Shown piece by piece: positions 32,287 to 42,968 of a stretch of 64,000 nt of DNA. Position numbers and translations under genes: made by a program. Origin of the DNA: Agapetus fuscipes. Lineage: Eukaryota; Arthropoda; Insecta; Trichoptera; Glossosomatidae. Location of the stretch: positions 19,511,479 to 19,575,478 of the forward strand of contig OX637336.1 of the NCBI GenBank assembly GCA_951799405.1, read 5' to 3'. The notes under the pieces were generated by a model. It had not been told where the DNA came from, searched no databases, and worked only from the letters and a program-made list of their open reading frames with translations. Position 1 is the stretch's first letter; every line of letters begins with the position of its first letter.

Positions 32287-32950
32287 TTTTTTTCAAAATT
32301 TACTTCAAAACAAAAATATTTTTAAATTTATTAAATACAAGTTTTGAGTTTTATATATATAGCTGTTTTGAATACGTACTTTAGCAAAATAATAATTTAT
32401 CTGATTACACTGATTGGTAGGTACTGTCTTTTAATATTTATTTTTAAATCACCAATATTTTTAACATAATAATGTCTGATAGTACATAATTATTTATTTC
32501 GTCTCAAGTCTTTCAAACACACAGGTAGGTACTTAATGTACATTCACACACTTGTAAACAAAGGATAGTTATTCAAAAACTTTTTCTCGATGAATCTGGA
32601 ACGTTCTTTTGTAATATTTTTCAAGATTTTTATTTATTTATTTTATTTTTTTTTTAATCACACACAATAATAAAAAACTATGGTCCAATTTGATGACTTT
32701 CTCAATGCGGTAAAATAGTCATTATGTTATGTCCAGAATTATGTTCCATATGATGTTCCAGAATTTATAAGCAACTTGCTTTTGCGTCTTTTCTTTTAAC
32801 AAAAATTTATTTAAACACTTGTTTTCACAAAAGTCAGTTCACACAAAGTTCAATTTGAATAAAGTTCATTTTAACACTATTTAATTTATTTTATTTATTT
32901 TTAGACAGAAGATCTTAATTTTTCTTGACAACCCCACACCTGACACCAAT
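32287..32950 (-). other. Gypsy 5' leader
   Basis: A 664-nt untranslated region between the 5' LTR and gag, AT-rich. No coding frame seen. Confidence 0.8.
32933..32949 (-). promoter_or_regulatory. Primer-binding site (tRNA-Leu-like)
   Basis: Two bases after the 5' LTR the minus strand reads TGGTGTCAGGTGTGGGG. This is complementary to a tRNA 3' end CCCCACACCTGACACCA, which resembles tRNA-Leu. The tRNA identity is from memory of the family pattern. Confidence 0.65.
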
Positions 32951-33430
32951 TGTTACGAAATTAGGGTTCAATTGTCTTTCCAAATTAAAAATACACAGGT
33001 CTCCTTTAAAACTTATTTATTTTACACTGTTACAATATTTATTTTCACACTACTTTCTCGATTATTCTACTTGGTTTCGGTTCACTGATCAGATGGCTTC
33101 GATGTGTTTGTAAGTCGCTATGATACTGCCCCGCTCTGCAGGCCATTCGCACCTTTATACTCTTCAGAGCAGTAGGTATGATCCAGAACTAAAGTCGCCA
33201 GACGGTTCCAGAGTAATTATTACTTCTCGACGCTTCACGTACTACCTAGAGATACAACCAAAATCCTACCTACAAATGTAATACAGAATTCCTATAATTA
33301 TAACAAGTACCTACTTAGCCTAGAGAATTCTACACTTATACACAATTATCGATCCTACCTACCTATACCTATGAGGACTCTTATAACTATAACTACCCAT
33401 ACTTATTTCAATATTTATATTTACATAACA
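32951..33430 (-). mobile_element. Gypsy 5' LTR (right, intact)
   Basis: 480 bp. The minus strand begins TGTTATGTAAAT and ends TTTCGTAACA. A TATA-like box (GTATAAAGG) lies at about 33159-33151 and AATAAA-type signals lie toward the inner end. Near-identity to the left LTR indicates a recent insertion. Confidence 0.93.
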
Positions 33431-33743
33431 ATACTTTTCTCGGTCTTCCTCTACCACGACATCCATCTATTCTAGCAACATATACTCTCTTCGTCAATCT
33501 TTCATCACGACGAAAGATATTCAAATATTCTCGATTTCAAATATTGCAGCAATAGAGTTGTGAAAAAAAATGACGTATGCCCTCCAAGTTGCAGTTTTGA
33601 AATTGATTTTTGCTGCCCCAAAATACCATACAGTTAAAAAAAAATCATCAGCTATTACATTTTATCTGATTTAATTGTTGTTTTTACTATTTACATCCTG
33701 TGACGTCACTCCACTAGGCAATAGTACGAAAAATTGTAACAGT

Positions 33744-33745
<2 letters not shown>
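33431..33745 (-). pseudogene. LINE tail fragment beside the Gypsy LTR
   Basis: The minus strand 33540-33431 encodes DERLTKRVYVARIDGCRGRG and RPRK, the basic segment that normally precedes the piece found at 26258-26200. The LTR therefore interrupts one LINE copy. The 33541-33745 stretch is unassigned. Confidence 0.7.

Positions 33746-33778
<33 letters not shown>
33746..33778 (-). repeat. LINE poly(A) tail (33 T on plus)
   Basis: An uninterrupted T run downstream of the LINE frame on the minus strand marks its 3' end. Confidence 0.8.
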
Positions 33779-33780
<2 letters not shown>

Positions 33781-35200
33781 TGAAATAATATAAACAAGTT
33801 TACATTTCCCAGGAGTTACATAAACTCATTTGGGACTTAGTACTTATACTCTTACACAATACTTAAAACTAGCCATACAATATAATTAAAAAAATATTAA
33901 TAAAATAACAATTACTGAAGCAAACAAAGACAGAAGAGAATTAGCGTCTCATACCCAAAATAAAACAAAATCATCACACTGGTACAGCATCATTGTAAAA
34001 AGACTCTAAGAAATAAGACTTTATTGCATCATTTTGTTGTTTATTTTTCATATCCCTCTTTATTTTTATCGGAAGTCCATTGTATAGGGACTGTGCAACA
34101 TTTGAAAGAGACCTCCTTCCAAACTTTGTCGATCGAAAACCTTTAATATGTAGATTTTCTGAGCTTCGAGTATTATAATTATGAAAATCATTATTATAAT
34201 GGTACTCTAAATTTGTGTGAATTGAGGATTTTAGAATTTTAATAATGGTGACAGTGATGTCGTACAATGGTAGGACCTTGAATGGAAGAACATTGCTCTG
34301 TCGATAAATGTCCTTCACGCATGTATCCCATGGTATGCCAAGAATGTTCCTCAAAGCTCTGTTTTGCACAACTTGCAGCTCCGATATTTGTTTTTTGGTG
34401 GCAACCCCCCATATGCAAGTAAGATACGAAAGGTGGGAATGGATCATGGCATAGTAAATAGCGAGTAATGTTGACTTTGGAAGTAAATCCCTTAGTCTGT
34501 ACAGAACGCCAGTAATTGGCACTATTTTTGATTTAACATGGTCAAATTGGTAATTCCAAGAAAGTTGTGGATCAATATATAAACCAAGATATCTAACAAA
34601 GCTGACTTTATCAATATTATTCGATCCAATAGTAATATTAAAGGACATATTTCTCGATTTTCCAAACAGCATATATGACGTTTTCTTGACATTCAAACTT
34701 AATTTATTTAACCTTAACCAATTAGCAAGATGTGAAACATCTCTTTTCATTAAATTTTCTAGTTCTTCTCTCGTTTGCGAATGATAGAAAATTATGGTAT
34801 CGTCTGCGTATAGTTGGAGGGTACCTCGAATATCCCATGTAGTTATATCATTGATATAAACAAGGAAAAGAAGAGGCCCGAGAATAGAACCTTGGGGTAC
34901 ACCACATTGTATTTTAGTGAATTCGCTGGAAAATTTCCCAATTTGAACTGCACAGGATCTATTTGTAAGATAATTGGTAAACAGTTTTAATGGAGTTCCT
35001 TTGATTCCCAAATGTTCCAATTTATTCAGCAGAATTTTGTGGTCGACCGTATCAAAGGCTTTCTGTAAATCTACAAAAATGCCTGCGACATATTGGCCAT
35101 CATCTAAATTTTTTTGTAAATTCGATATGAAATCAAAGACTGCACATTTTAAATGATTAAAAATAATTTTATGTTGTATTTGTAAAACAAAAAATACCAT
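33779..35200 (-). pseudogene. CR1/Jockey-like LINE reverse transcriptase, 5' truncated
   Basis: About 408 residues open without a stop (33974-35200). The RT core is clear: FVDLQKAFDTVDHKILLNKL (first catalytic D), QCGVPQGSILGPLLFLVYIN, and LQLYADDTIIF with the catalytic YADD. Thumb and C-terminal motifs follow (ISELQVVQNRALRNILGI; FGRRSLSNVAQSLYNGLP). The endonuclease and first RT motifs are missing, so the copy is 5' truncated near 35155. About 195 bp of 3' UTR leads to a poly(A) tail. A long uninterrupted frame suggests a fairly young copy. I cannot separate CR1 from Jockey-type clades by eye. Confidence 0.88.
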
Positions 35201-35339
35201 TTAGGTGTGAACTATCAGTTTTAACGCAATCAGAGCGTGTGTCACAAATATTGGGAAAGCAAAATCACCTCTACTAAGCAATGAAGTTTTCATACATTGT
35301 TTATTTCATATTTATCTGACATGTTATCATCCGTTCAGA

Positions 35340-35640
35340 TAGATTTGAAGCGCTAGACGCACAGATCTGCGGGATATGGGGTGGTTGACTTAATCCAGCC
35401 GTACCGTCAGACAAACACCAATTTTGGGGACCGTGCTTACCGGTTAGCGGGTCCAATGAAGTAGAACAGACTACCACCTAATTTGAGGAAGGCAAAACAA
35501 TGTTGGTTTCTTTAAAGGAGCACTAAAAACGCATCTTAACAAAAAATCTTACCAGTAATTTTAAGCTTGACACACACAAAAATGGCGCTTTTTAATTATG
35601 TGTACCTTGCAAATAAATTATCCCTGTAAATATATATACC
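35340..35640 (+). pseudogene. L2/CR1-like LINE tail, decayed
   Basis: The plus strand encodes IQPYRQTNTNFGDRAYRLAG, matching the fragment at 14055-14405, but with several stops. The 3' UTR has GACACACACAAAAATGGCGC, again like SINE-A's end. Confidence 0.7.
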
Positions 35641-36504
35641 TATTTGAATTTTATGATAAAGTCTATTTTCAAGTTTTATACTTTGAATAGTGGACTCTAC
35701 GGATCACTTTCTACTCTTTATTCGTCCCTCATATTCGTTACTTTCTACTCTCTACTTGATTCACTACTCGCCACTCTCTGCGCAAGAGATCGACCCGTCT
35801 GAGTCGGGCATGACGAAGAAGGGAGAAGGCTGTGGGAACCTTACGGGGATGGGGTGAGCGGCCTGTTAATTTATTTGCCAAAGTAATGAACCAAATTCAT
35901 CACGACAGGCCCTGCCTTAAACAGGTATGTTGCCTACACACAGGTAAAACATACGTAGTTTTTGAGTGAAACCTACGCGATAGACAGGCCACATAGTCGT
36001 TAAAACTTCTGATAATTTTAAACTTAAAACGTTTTTTACATATTTCATTTTCTTGCATAAATTACGACAGCAATTTTTTTTTCATTTTGTCTTTTTTAAC
36101 ATCTAAAAGCAGTACATCACAGACAGTCATTAATTTTTCTCTGTATTTTTTTATTGATTTATATTATTTTTATTATTACATATTCGTTTGTCCTGTAAAA
36201 AGAATGTGATTTAATTGTATTTGATTTTATTTTATGTTGAAATTTAACTTTTCGTCAATTTGTCTTTCAATATTGTTTTCTGTTTAACTTGTAATTGTAT
36301 ATTTTTTAGCAATTATTTTTATATAAAAAAAAAAAAACAACTAAGTAATAATGTGATTGATTTAACAATTATATTTTTTATACCTAACAATAATGCATTT
36401 TTGAATCTTACATTTGTGCTTAAAATTTTTTTTATCTATGAATTTTGCTTTTGTTTTGAAAAAAAATTGTTTTGAAAATTATTTTATAAAAATATATTTG
36501 TAAC
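35641..36504. other. AT-rich, unassigned
   Basis: Probably includes the 3' UTR of the Penelope-type end that follows at 36505. No coding feature seen. Confidence 0.4.
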
Positions 36505-36610
36505 CATTCTGCTCCTGAAGATGCCTCATTAGGCGAAAATGTTCGAGCAAAAACAAAAAGTATAAAGTGAATGAAAACCATGTTTTACCATTTCAATTTT
36601 TAAATATTTA
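36505..36610 (+). repeat. Penelope-type 3' end with hairpin motif
   Basis: CTGAAGAT at 36514 with stem GCCT/AGGC and GAAAATG, then the TTTTACCATTT trailer. Confidence 0.7.
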
Positions 36611-36976
36611 TGATTTAACAATTATTTTGCGTTTGTCGGCCATACGAAAAGTAAGTAATGTTTTATAATCGGAATGTAGAGGGTGTGATTCCCGGAATAC
36701 AAGGAATAAACCTTTTATATCCTCCTTAACCTTAACAATTGTACTTTTAAACCTTAATGTACAATAGATTTACGTACTGAACATATACCGTTAGCTTAGA
36801 TTTAAAATTTGTTCCCAGTGAATGGTTTTGAATAAGCCGCACAGGACATCCGTGAACATTAGGTATTATGGTCACAAATGTGCACTTATGTTCACTTAAT
36901 GTGTTCACGTATGTTGTTATACACCAGTGGCAGGCACTTAATATTTTCTGGAAGAAAACGCAATCAATCTACAATT
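36611..36976. other. Unassigned sequence
   Basis: No recognisable feature. Confidence 0.4.
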
Positions 36977-37275
36977 AATATAGCGTAACTTCTTGCCGCG
37001 TTACCTCGAAGGGTTTCGCATGTGTGGAACCTATGAATTTTAAAGGTAAGGGGGCCGGCCGCCTGACGCCAAACATTCCAGTTGAAGTGGGGAATTTCCA
37101 GCTCTCGAGGGCGCCAGTACTCATTTTTTGTGAATGCTTGCCTTGCCGGTATTTCATTTTGGGTTTTGAAATAAACACCGAAACGGGAAATCATTTCTGA
37201 CACCCTCGGTGGGATTTGAATCCGAGCTCACAGCATGGAATGCAAGCACTCTACCACTGAGCTATCGACTGGACT
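36977..37275 (-). repeat. SINE-B, full length
   Basis: Minus-strand head GATAGCTCAGTGGTAGAG with GGATTCAAATCCCACCGAGG, body to AAGAAGTTACGC. Confidence 0.85.
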
Positions 37276-37640
37276 AGATTTCCATGGAAAATTCCGAAAT
37301 GCGCTGAAGACACGCAAATTTCTGGCATCACATATTCCTTGACTTAAAGGTTGGTATGAGGCTGACCACCCATACTGTAAAAGATGGTTCACTTTGCCAA
37401 TGTCACCCCTGTTTCAGGGAAGTTCGGCAAGAGTTGCAGGGCTTATGTTTATTTAAGATTGGGTGTTTATATTGTAGGTCCACATGCGGCATGCGTGAGC
37501 GCGAAATTATACGTGTCTGCTTGTGGGAATGCATTTAATATGAATCTCAAATGATACATACCTTTGCAAGTTACAAGACATGCACAAACGCCCTTGGAGT
37601 GACTACATCACAGAACGGCGCATAAAAGAAATCACCAACT
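37276..37640 (+). repeat. Repeat J interrupted by repeat C
   Basis: AAATTTCTGGCATC precedes 37334 and GCACAAACGCCCTTGGAGTG follows 37577. The uninterrupted copy is at 19430-19550. Confidence 0.75.
37334..37577 (+). repeat. Repeat C, full length with defined ends
   Basis: 244 bp starting ATTCCTTGACTTAAAGG and ending TTTGCAAGTTACAAG. ACAT occurs at 37330-37333 and 37578-37581. Comparison with 19430-19550 confirms both ends. Confidence 0.9.
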
Positions 37641-38089
37641 CATCATTATCGTCACCCTTATATATCAAAATAAATAGGTTACACACGCTGCACGCTTCTC
37701 AGTACGCCACTGCTAGCATGTGCACATCAGTGGCGAAGGGTGCCATACAAGCCGATTCCCATCGGTTTCCCGTTTAAAATTAGGCAAAAATGATAATAAA
37801 GTAGACTGCATGGTTTCAATGGGGAAAAAATACGTATTGTTTCTTTCGTTTTAAATGTATTTTTTTACTTTGTGCCTTTATTTTTTAACTACTTTGTTGC
37901 CTCATTTTAAAAGGGAAGCCGATGGAAATCGAGTTGTATCGCACGTGCTACTATGACTCCACATGTGTACTTAAACTAAACAATATTAATTTACGTCTCC
38001 AATTAATATAAACCGGAAAGCCCACATATAAATATATCAGACTTTTTAAAGTTTGTGTATTCACACAGTGAAAATTCATTTTTATAAAT
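37641..38089. other. Unassigned sequence
   Basis: The piece TTAAAAGGGAAGCCGA...GGAA at 37908 recurs at 38315, along with GTGGCACCCTTCGCCACTG-like sequence (38349; inverted near 37729). The palindrome at 38090-38296 therefore sits inside a repeated flank. Confidence 0.5.
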
Positions 38090-38296
38090 AATTATAAAAA
38101 ATTATAAAAAACACAGAGTTTTATTTTCACAAATTGAGTATTTATTTCAACCTCAAGTACTTTCGACTTATTTACGTCATTATCAAGAGGATACTCTTGG
38201 ATAATGACGTAAATAAGTCGAAAGTACTTGAGGTTGAAATAAATACTCAATTTGTGAAAATAAAACTCTGTGTTTTGTATAATTTTTTATAATTAT
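38090..38296. repeat. Near-perfect 200-bp palindrome
   Basis: Arms of about 90 bp (38095-38187 and 38204-38296) meet at a short self-complementary centre (AAGAGGATACTCTT). Each arm contains GTGAAAATAAAAC or its inverse and TCGAAAGTACTTGAGG, as in the Penelope-type 3' end near 13.1 kb. Confidence 0.9.
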
Positions 38297-38691
38297 TTAT
38301 ATAAATATATCATTTTAAAAGGGAAGCCGAAAGGAACCGGCTTGTGTGGCACCCTTCGCCACTGGTGCACATACATTTTAAAGTAAAGCACATCTGGCAG
38401 TAGGATAGAGACTTACCGAGAGCTTTTGCTGCACAAATCTAGAGCACTCCGAAATCTTTGATCTTCCCTTGGAGGAGAGCTCTTACGACAGAGATTCTAA
38501 AGGCTTCTTTGCTTTTCAAGTGCATCATTATGCAGTTGGACTTACGACGAGTCTTTTAAAGGATAATAAGCTTTTAGTTGTCTAGTGTGTGTTTTTAAAG
38601 AGATTTGTAAAGCGGAACGCAATTCACCAACCTATTTGTCCTGGATTGAAACAAGTAAGTATTACCATTATCAATTTAACGCAATAACTAC
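38297..38691. other. Unassigned sequence
   Basis: No recognisable gene. It continues the repeated flank noted at 37641. Confidence 0.4.
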
Positions 38692-38932
38692 ATTCCTTGA
38701 CTTATAGGTTTGTATGAGGCTGACGACCCATACTGTAAAAAATGGTTCACTTTGCCAATGTCACCCCTGTGTCAGAGAAGGTCGGAAAAAGTTGTAGGGC
38801 TTATGTTCATTTGAGGTTTGGATTTTATTTGTAAGTACACATTCAGCATTTGTAAGCACGATCTACACGTGTTTGTGGGCATGGATTTGAGAGCCTTTAA
38901 TGTTAACATATCTCTGCAACTTAGATTATATA
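38692..38932 (+). repeat. Repeat C, full length
   Basis: ATTCCTTGACTTATAGG to CAACTTAGATTATATATT. Confidence 0.85.
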
Positions 38933-38944
38933 TTAAAGACTAAG

Positions 38945-39270
38945 CTTCATTTATAGAGTAACTTTTTGTCTGCCTTATTTCCGAAATTGCGGCATGTCAT
39001 TTATTTATTTTTACGGATAAGGGAGCTGGGAAAACCCCACTTTAAATTAAGTTCTGGTTCTTATTTCTTGTGAAGGCTGCCTGTATTTATTTTGGGTTTG
39101 AAATAAACACCGTAACGGGAAATAATTTCTGACACCTTCGGCAGGGATCGAAAGCTTGTTCTCGGCATGAAATGCAAGCACTCTACCAACTGAGCTAAAG
39201 ACCAAACTTTTTACGAGCTTAATCGTCCCTTCAAAGCGTCAATTCTCAAACAAGACCCAGTTAAGAAATT
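38945..39270 (-). repeat. Dimeric SINE (A+B), truncated in A
   Basis: The SINE-B part spans 38945-39212. The A part (39213-39270) shows the AAGCTCGTAAAAAG junction and CTGGGTCTTGTTTGAGAATT. Confidence 0.75.
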
Positions 39271-39498
39271 GAGAATTTGTACAGGAAAATTTTGACGCTC
39301 TGCAAGTTTTTACGAAGAAACTAAAACGCAGTGAACTGTTTCAGAGAAACAAGAAAAAATCAGCTTTAACATGGAAATCCATCTCAGTTGAGATTCAAAT
39401 ACACTTTTCCAATTTAAAGTTGAATCTCTTTATGAATCTATTTTTTTAATTTCCTCCGAGAATTCTGTGTCTACGAAATTAATATATTCAGAAACAAT
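39271..39498. other. Unassigned flank of the Tc1 element
   Basis: No recognisable feature. Confidence 0.4.
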
Positions 39499-39709
39499 TA
39501 CACCGCCGGACAAAAAAAATTACGAGTTTACCTGCTACCGCATCCCTTGACTTTACTGTACCCTTTTTCTAAGAAATCCTTTATCGATACCTGTTTATTT
39601 TGTTCGATAAATTAAGGACACTATGTGTCACCTTTCTACAATATTTACATTTTAAAATGTCTCAACAGTCTTGTTTTACCCGCGTTTGAGTGAACATAAC
39701 ACAACAATC

Positions 39710-40871
39710 ATGGAAAGTGCAAAGCAAATGTCGATTGCGATAAAATCCAAAATAATCGCATTGTCGCAAGAAAACATATCTAATTGTGAAATATCTCGTC
39801 GAGTTGGGTATTCAGAAGGTGCAGTGAGGTTTTTTTTTTTTAAATTAAAAAAAACTGGATCCATAGAACGGAAAAAAGGAAGAAGACGTGGGCGCGTGAC
39901 ATCTGTCCGAGATGATCGCTTAATAAAAAAAAATGTTACGCGCGATCGATTTTTAACGGCACCTGAAATACACGCAGAGGTGCAGTCTACCAGCACATCA
40001 ACATTTTCAGTAAAAACAGTGTCCAGGCGGCTGTTGGAGCATGGTTTCCAAGCACGAAGTCCCGCAAAGAAACCATTACTCACGGACAAAATGAAGAAGG
40101 CTAGACTGGATTGGGCGAATGTGCACAAGAATTGGACCTTGGAGGATTGGCAAAATGTTATTTTCTCCGATGAATCCAAATTCAACCTTTTTGGTCCAGA
40201 CGGCAAAAAGATAGTTCGATGAAAACCTGGGGAAAGATACCATCCGTCGTGCGTCACTCGAACCGTTAAACATTCACCCTACGTCATGATTTGGGGGTGC
40301 ATGACAGCGTACGGTTTGGGACCTCTAAATTTTGTACAGGGTACGATGAATGCCATCCAGTACAAAAAAGTGTTGAAAAACCATCTTATTCCAACAATCG
40401 AGGACATTACGCAGTATACCGCGGACCCGATTTTTCAGGACGATTCTGCGCCGTGCCATAGAGCCCGCACTGTGAGTACATTTTTTTTTTTTTGTACTGC
40501 ATTTTGTGACTACTTGATAAATAATTTATTGTTTTTTTACAGATCAATGAATTCAAAGATAAAATAGGCTTAAAATCGTTGACGTGGCCCGGGAACAGTC
40601 CTGATTTGAACCCGATAGAAAATTTATGGGCGATTATGAAAAAAAAAGTCGGGGAAAAAAAATCAAAAAACATTGAGGAATTAAAAAAAACTTGATTCAA
40701 GTCTGGGAAGGAGAAATAACATCAGAAATTTTAGATTCGCTTTACGCTTCGTTAAATAATAGAATTTTACATGTTATAAAAAATAAAGGAGAATTCACTA
40801 AGTATAATTTTTTTTTTAATGTTATAAATATGTTTAAATGTAAAATACCTTCATTTAAAATAAAGCGATAA
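39710..40871 (+). pseudogene. Tc1-like transposase, two exons, inactivated
   Basis: The start ATG at 39710 gives MESAKQMSIAIK and a helix-turn-helix DNA-binding region (KSKIIALSQENISNCEISRR; SVKTVSRRLLEHGF). The catalytic domain has VIFSDESKF (first D), FQDDSAPCHRA (second D) and SPDLNPIENLW (E), compatible with DD34E once the proposed intron is removed. Damage: an in-frame TGA at 40220-40222, where relatives have a coding codon before KPGERY, and a -1 shift in the A run at 40683-40690. Exon 1 is 39710-40471, exon 2 begins at 40543; the family-like ending (VIKNKGEFTKY) is in the shifted frame. A 12-T run at 39829 encoding four F residues may be another length change. Confidence 0.88.
40472..40542 (+). 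other. Probable 71-bp spliceosomal intron in transposase
   Basis: GTGAGTACAT at the 5' edge and a T-rich tract with TTTTTTTACAG at the 3' edge. It contains a stop if read through. Removing it joins CHRART to INEFKDKIG in phase 0 and restores the expected catalytic spacing. Confidence 0.8.
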
Positions 40872-41209
40872 GAACCTACTTCTTAAATATGAATGACAAA
40901 ATTGCATGTCTTTTATTATTCCATCACAAACACTCGACCATAAATGAACCGTTATGGGTCTCTAAGGTTCGGGTAATCTGATACCTGGTATATAATGCCA
41001 ATTTCTAACTACAATTCATGAGTAACATTTTTTATTTTAACCTTGAAGTAACGAGTAGTCATCACATATGTCAAAAAATACAAAAAAAACTAATTAAATA
41101 TCAAGAATAGTTCATTATATGTCAATTTTAGTTTTTTTTGAGGACTCGTAATTTTTTTTGTCCGGCGGTGTATGTTTTATAGACGGAATAAAAACAACAA
41201 AATATGGCG

Positions 41210-41365
41210 TAAAAAATACTTCACTTTGCCAATGTTACCCTGTTTCAGAGAAGGTTGGCAAGAGTTGTATGGCTCGCGTTCATTTGAGATTGGGTTTATA
41301 TGTAGTATGTTCACATGCGGCATGTGTGAGCGTAAAATTATACATGTCAGCTTATGGGATTTTTT
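41210..41365 (+). repeat. Repeat C, partial
   Basis: TTCACTTTGCCAATG through TACATGTCAGCTTATGGG; the 3' end is replaced by a SINE-A2 tail. Confidence 0.75.
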
Positions 41366-41368
41366 TTT

Positions 41369-41650
41369 AAGATATCCTGTGCGGGTGACTCCCTAGATTC
41401 TAGAGACTCTAGGGGTCTATGGCACTTTTTGTAGTGCCGCAGGGGTGTACGAACTTGGTCGTCGTAGATGCTGTAAGGCTGGATGGACCTTTTTTAGTGA
41501 CCGATCTTTGGTAAAGGTTTTATAATTTTTTTCAACCAAGCGAAGAGCATATTTGGATATACATTCTATATTTTTTGTGCTCCGCCGGGATCCGAATCCA
41601 CAACCTACCATTTACGAGTCCGAAGTGTTGCCACTGGACTACGGACCGGT
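41369..41650 (-). repeat. SINE-A2 (A head, GGGAGTCTCC tail)
   Basis: Minus-strand head GTCCGTAGTCCAGTGG at about 41648, body with an internal deletion, and the tail AGACCCCTAGAGTCTCTAG...GGGAGTCACCCGC. Confidence 0.8.
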
Positions 41651-41658
41651 CCGAGAAA

Positions 41659-41755
41659 TGCCAACGACCTGAGCGGTCACCCTTCCAAGTAGCATCCGCG
41701 CCCAATGTTGCTTAACTTCGGTGATCTGATGAGAACCGGTGCTTTCAACATGTTG
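41659..41755 (-). pseudogene. 5S rRNA-derived sequence
   Basis: The minus strand contains AAAGCACCGGTTCTCATCAG, ATCACCGAAGTTAAGCAAC, GGGCGCGGAT and ACTTGGAAGGGTGACCGCT in the order of 5S rRNA, covering the internal promoter. The 5' end is diverged, and a deletion before the terminal GTTGGC removes about 12 nt. It is followed within 10 nt, on the same strand, by the SINE-A head. A lone pseudogene or the 5S head of a composite SINE are both possible; not a functional 5S gene. Confidence 0.88.
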
Positions 41756-41779
41756 AATGCGTGTTATTTTGAATCATAC

Positions 41780-42239
41780 ACGTAATATATCCTCGCAACT
41801 TAAATTATAATTTTGTTATATAGCTGCCTTTTTCTCATAATGGAAGCTTTTATGATTCTCAGAGCGACATTGATTTTCAATTAAAAACATTAAAAATTCA
41901 TGTTTTCCGCTGGCGGGAGAAGACTCGCTCACTGTAAAATGTATTGCCAAAATTTCCGCTAAAAGCCAAAGTGCGAAATGAAATTATCATTGTTATCGAC
42001 AGTAATTAGTAATGAAATTTTAGAAATCTCAAAATTTTCTACTCGATATCAGGGAAGCGATTTTATCGAAAAATCTGAAATTATATTATATTTTAAAAGA
42101 AGAAGAAACAAGCGCAAGTTCAAACCCCGCCTGCTCTGGACAACAAAATTGATCCTGCTTGAACATATGTCACTGGTTGGTTATTATATAATAATTTATT
42201 ACAATATGCATTTTCAATAAAATAAGTGAATCACAAGAG
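41780..42239. other. Unassigned sequence
   Basis: A repeat C 3' scrap (TCGCAACTTAAATTATA) lies near 41792. Otherwise unrecognised. Confidence 0.4.
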
Positions 42240-42475
42240 ATCTAATCTAATCTAAGTTGCAAAGATATGTTACATTGGAGATTCACATAACATGCATTCC
42301 CACAACCAGACACGTACAAGTTCGCACTTGCCTGTGCCTCATGTAAACCTACAACATAAAAACCAAATCTCAAATGGACAAACACCCTGCAACTCTTGCC
42401 GTCCTTCCCTGAAACAGGGGTGACATTAGCAAAGTAAACCATTTTTACAGCATGGGTGGTCAGCCGCATACCAAA
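42240..42475 (-). repeat. Repeat C, lacking the extreme 5' end
   Basis: Tail TCTAATCTAATCTAAG; stops at CCGCATACCAA. Confidence 0.85.
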
Positions 42476-42574
42476 ATGCTTCTCATTTAAAAAAACAAAT
42501 TTTCCATTAGAACGTCTGACCCTTCGTTATTTTATTTGTTATGTTTCTTCGTTATGTTTATTTTACTAACTTCT

Positions 42575-42720
42575 TCTTCTTCAGCTTGTTTTAGGACTAG
42601 GTCCTGTTTATTCTCGGGTTCACTCCTGGGACGCGGATGTCCAGCTGTCCTTCCACCTCTTTGGTGGTCGTCCAGGGGGTCTGCTGGTTGATGGTATCTC
42701 GTCTGCCGCTATTTTCACCT
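42575..42720 (-). pseudogene. RTE-like LINE 3' end
   Basis: Nearly identical to 3882-4024 over 140 bp, then cut off. Encodes only the last 40 or so residues. Confidence 0.8.
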
Positions 42721-42968
42721 TTCATTTTACTAACTAATATATATATATTTTTTTTGTCAAAAACAGAAGTTACATACATGTCAAAATAATGTACATAAGA
42801 CTTTTGGTTAAAGTCTAGACGAAATTCTGCGAAAAACGTGTATCCATCTTCAAAGACATTGAGATCTAAGATATGCACATATTTTGTTTTTAAATGATTT
42901 TTCTGACAAAGCGCCACCGTAGTGTTTGTTGGTCCTATCTCCAACAGAGAAAATCAATAAGAAAAAAT

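Larger units (their letters stand above)
39501..41170 (+). mobile_element. Full-length Tc1-like transposon
   Basis: 1670 bp with terminal inverted repeats CACCGCCGGACAAAAAAAAT continuing to TACGAGT: perfect over about 27 bp (39501-39527 and 41144-41170). TA target duplications sit at 39499-39500 and 41171-41172. One transposase gene lies inside, on the plus strand. Confidence 0.95.

Noticed and set aside
31671..32347. Long plus-strand frames opposite gag
   Set aside because: They are serine/proline-rich antisense shadows of the gag coiled-coil region.
39676..40257. 193-residue minus-strand frame over the Tc1 element
   Set aside because: It is the shadow of the transposase on the other strand and has no recognisable domain.
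41659..41755. Functional 5S rRNA gene
   Set aside because: The 5' end is diverged and about 12 nt are missing near the 3' end; it is at best a promoter-bearing relic.
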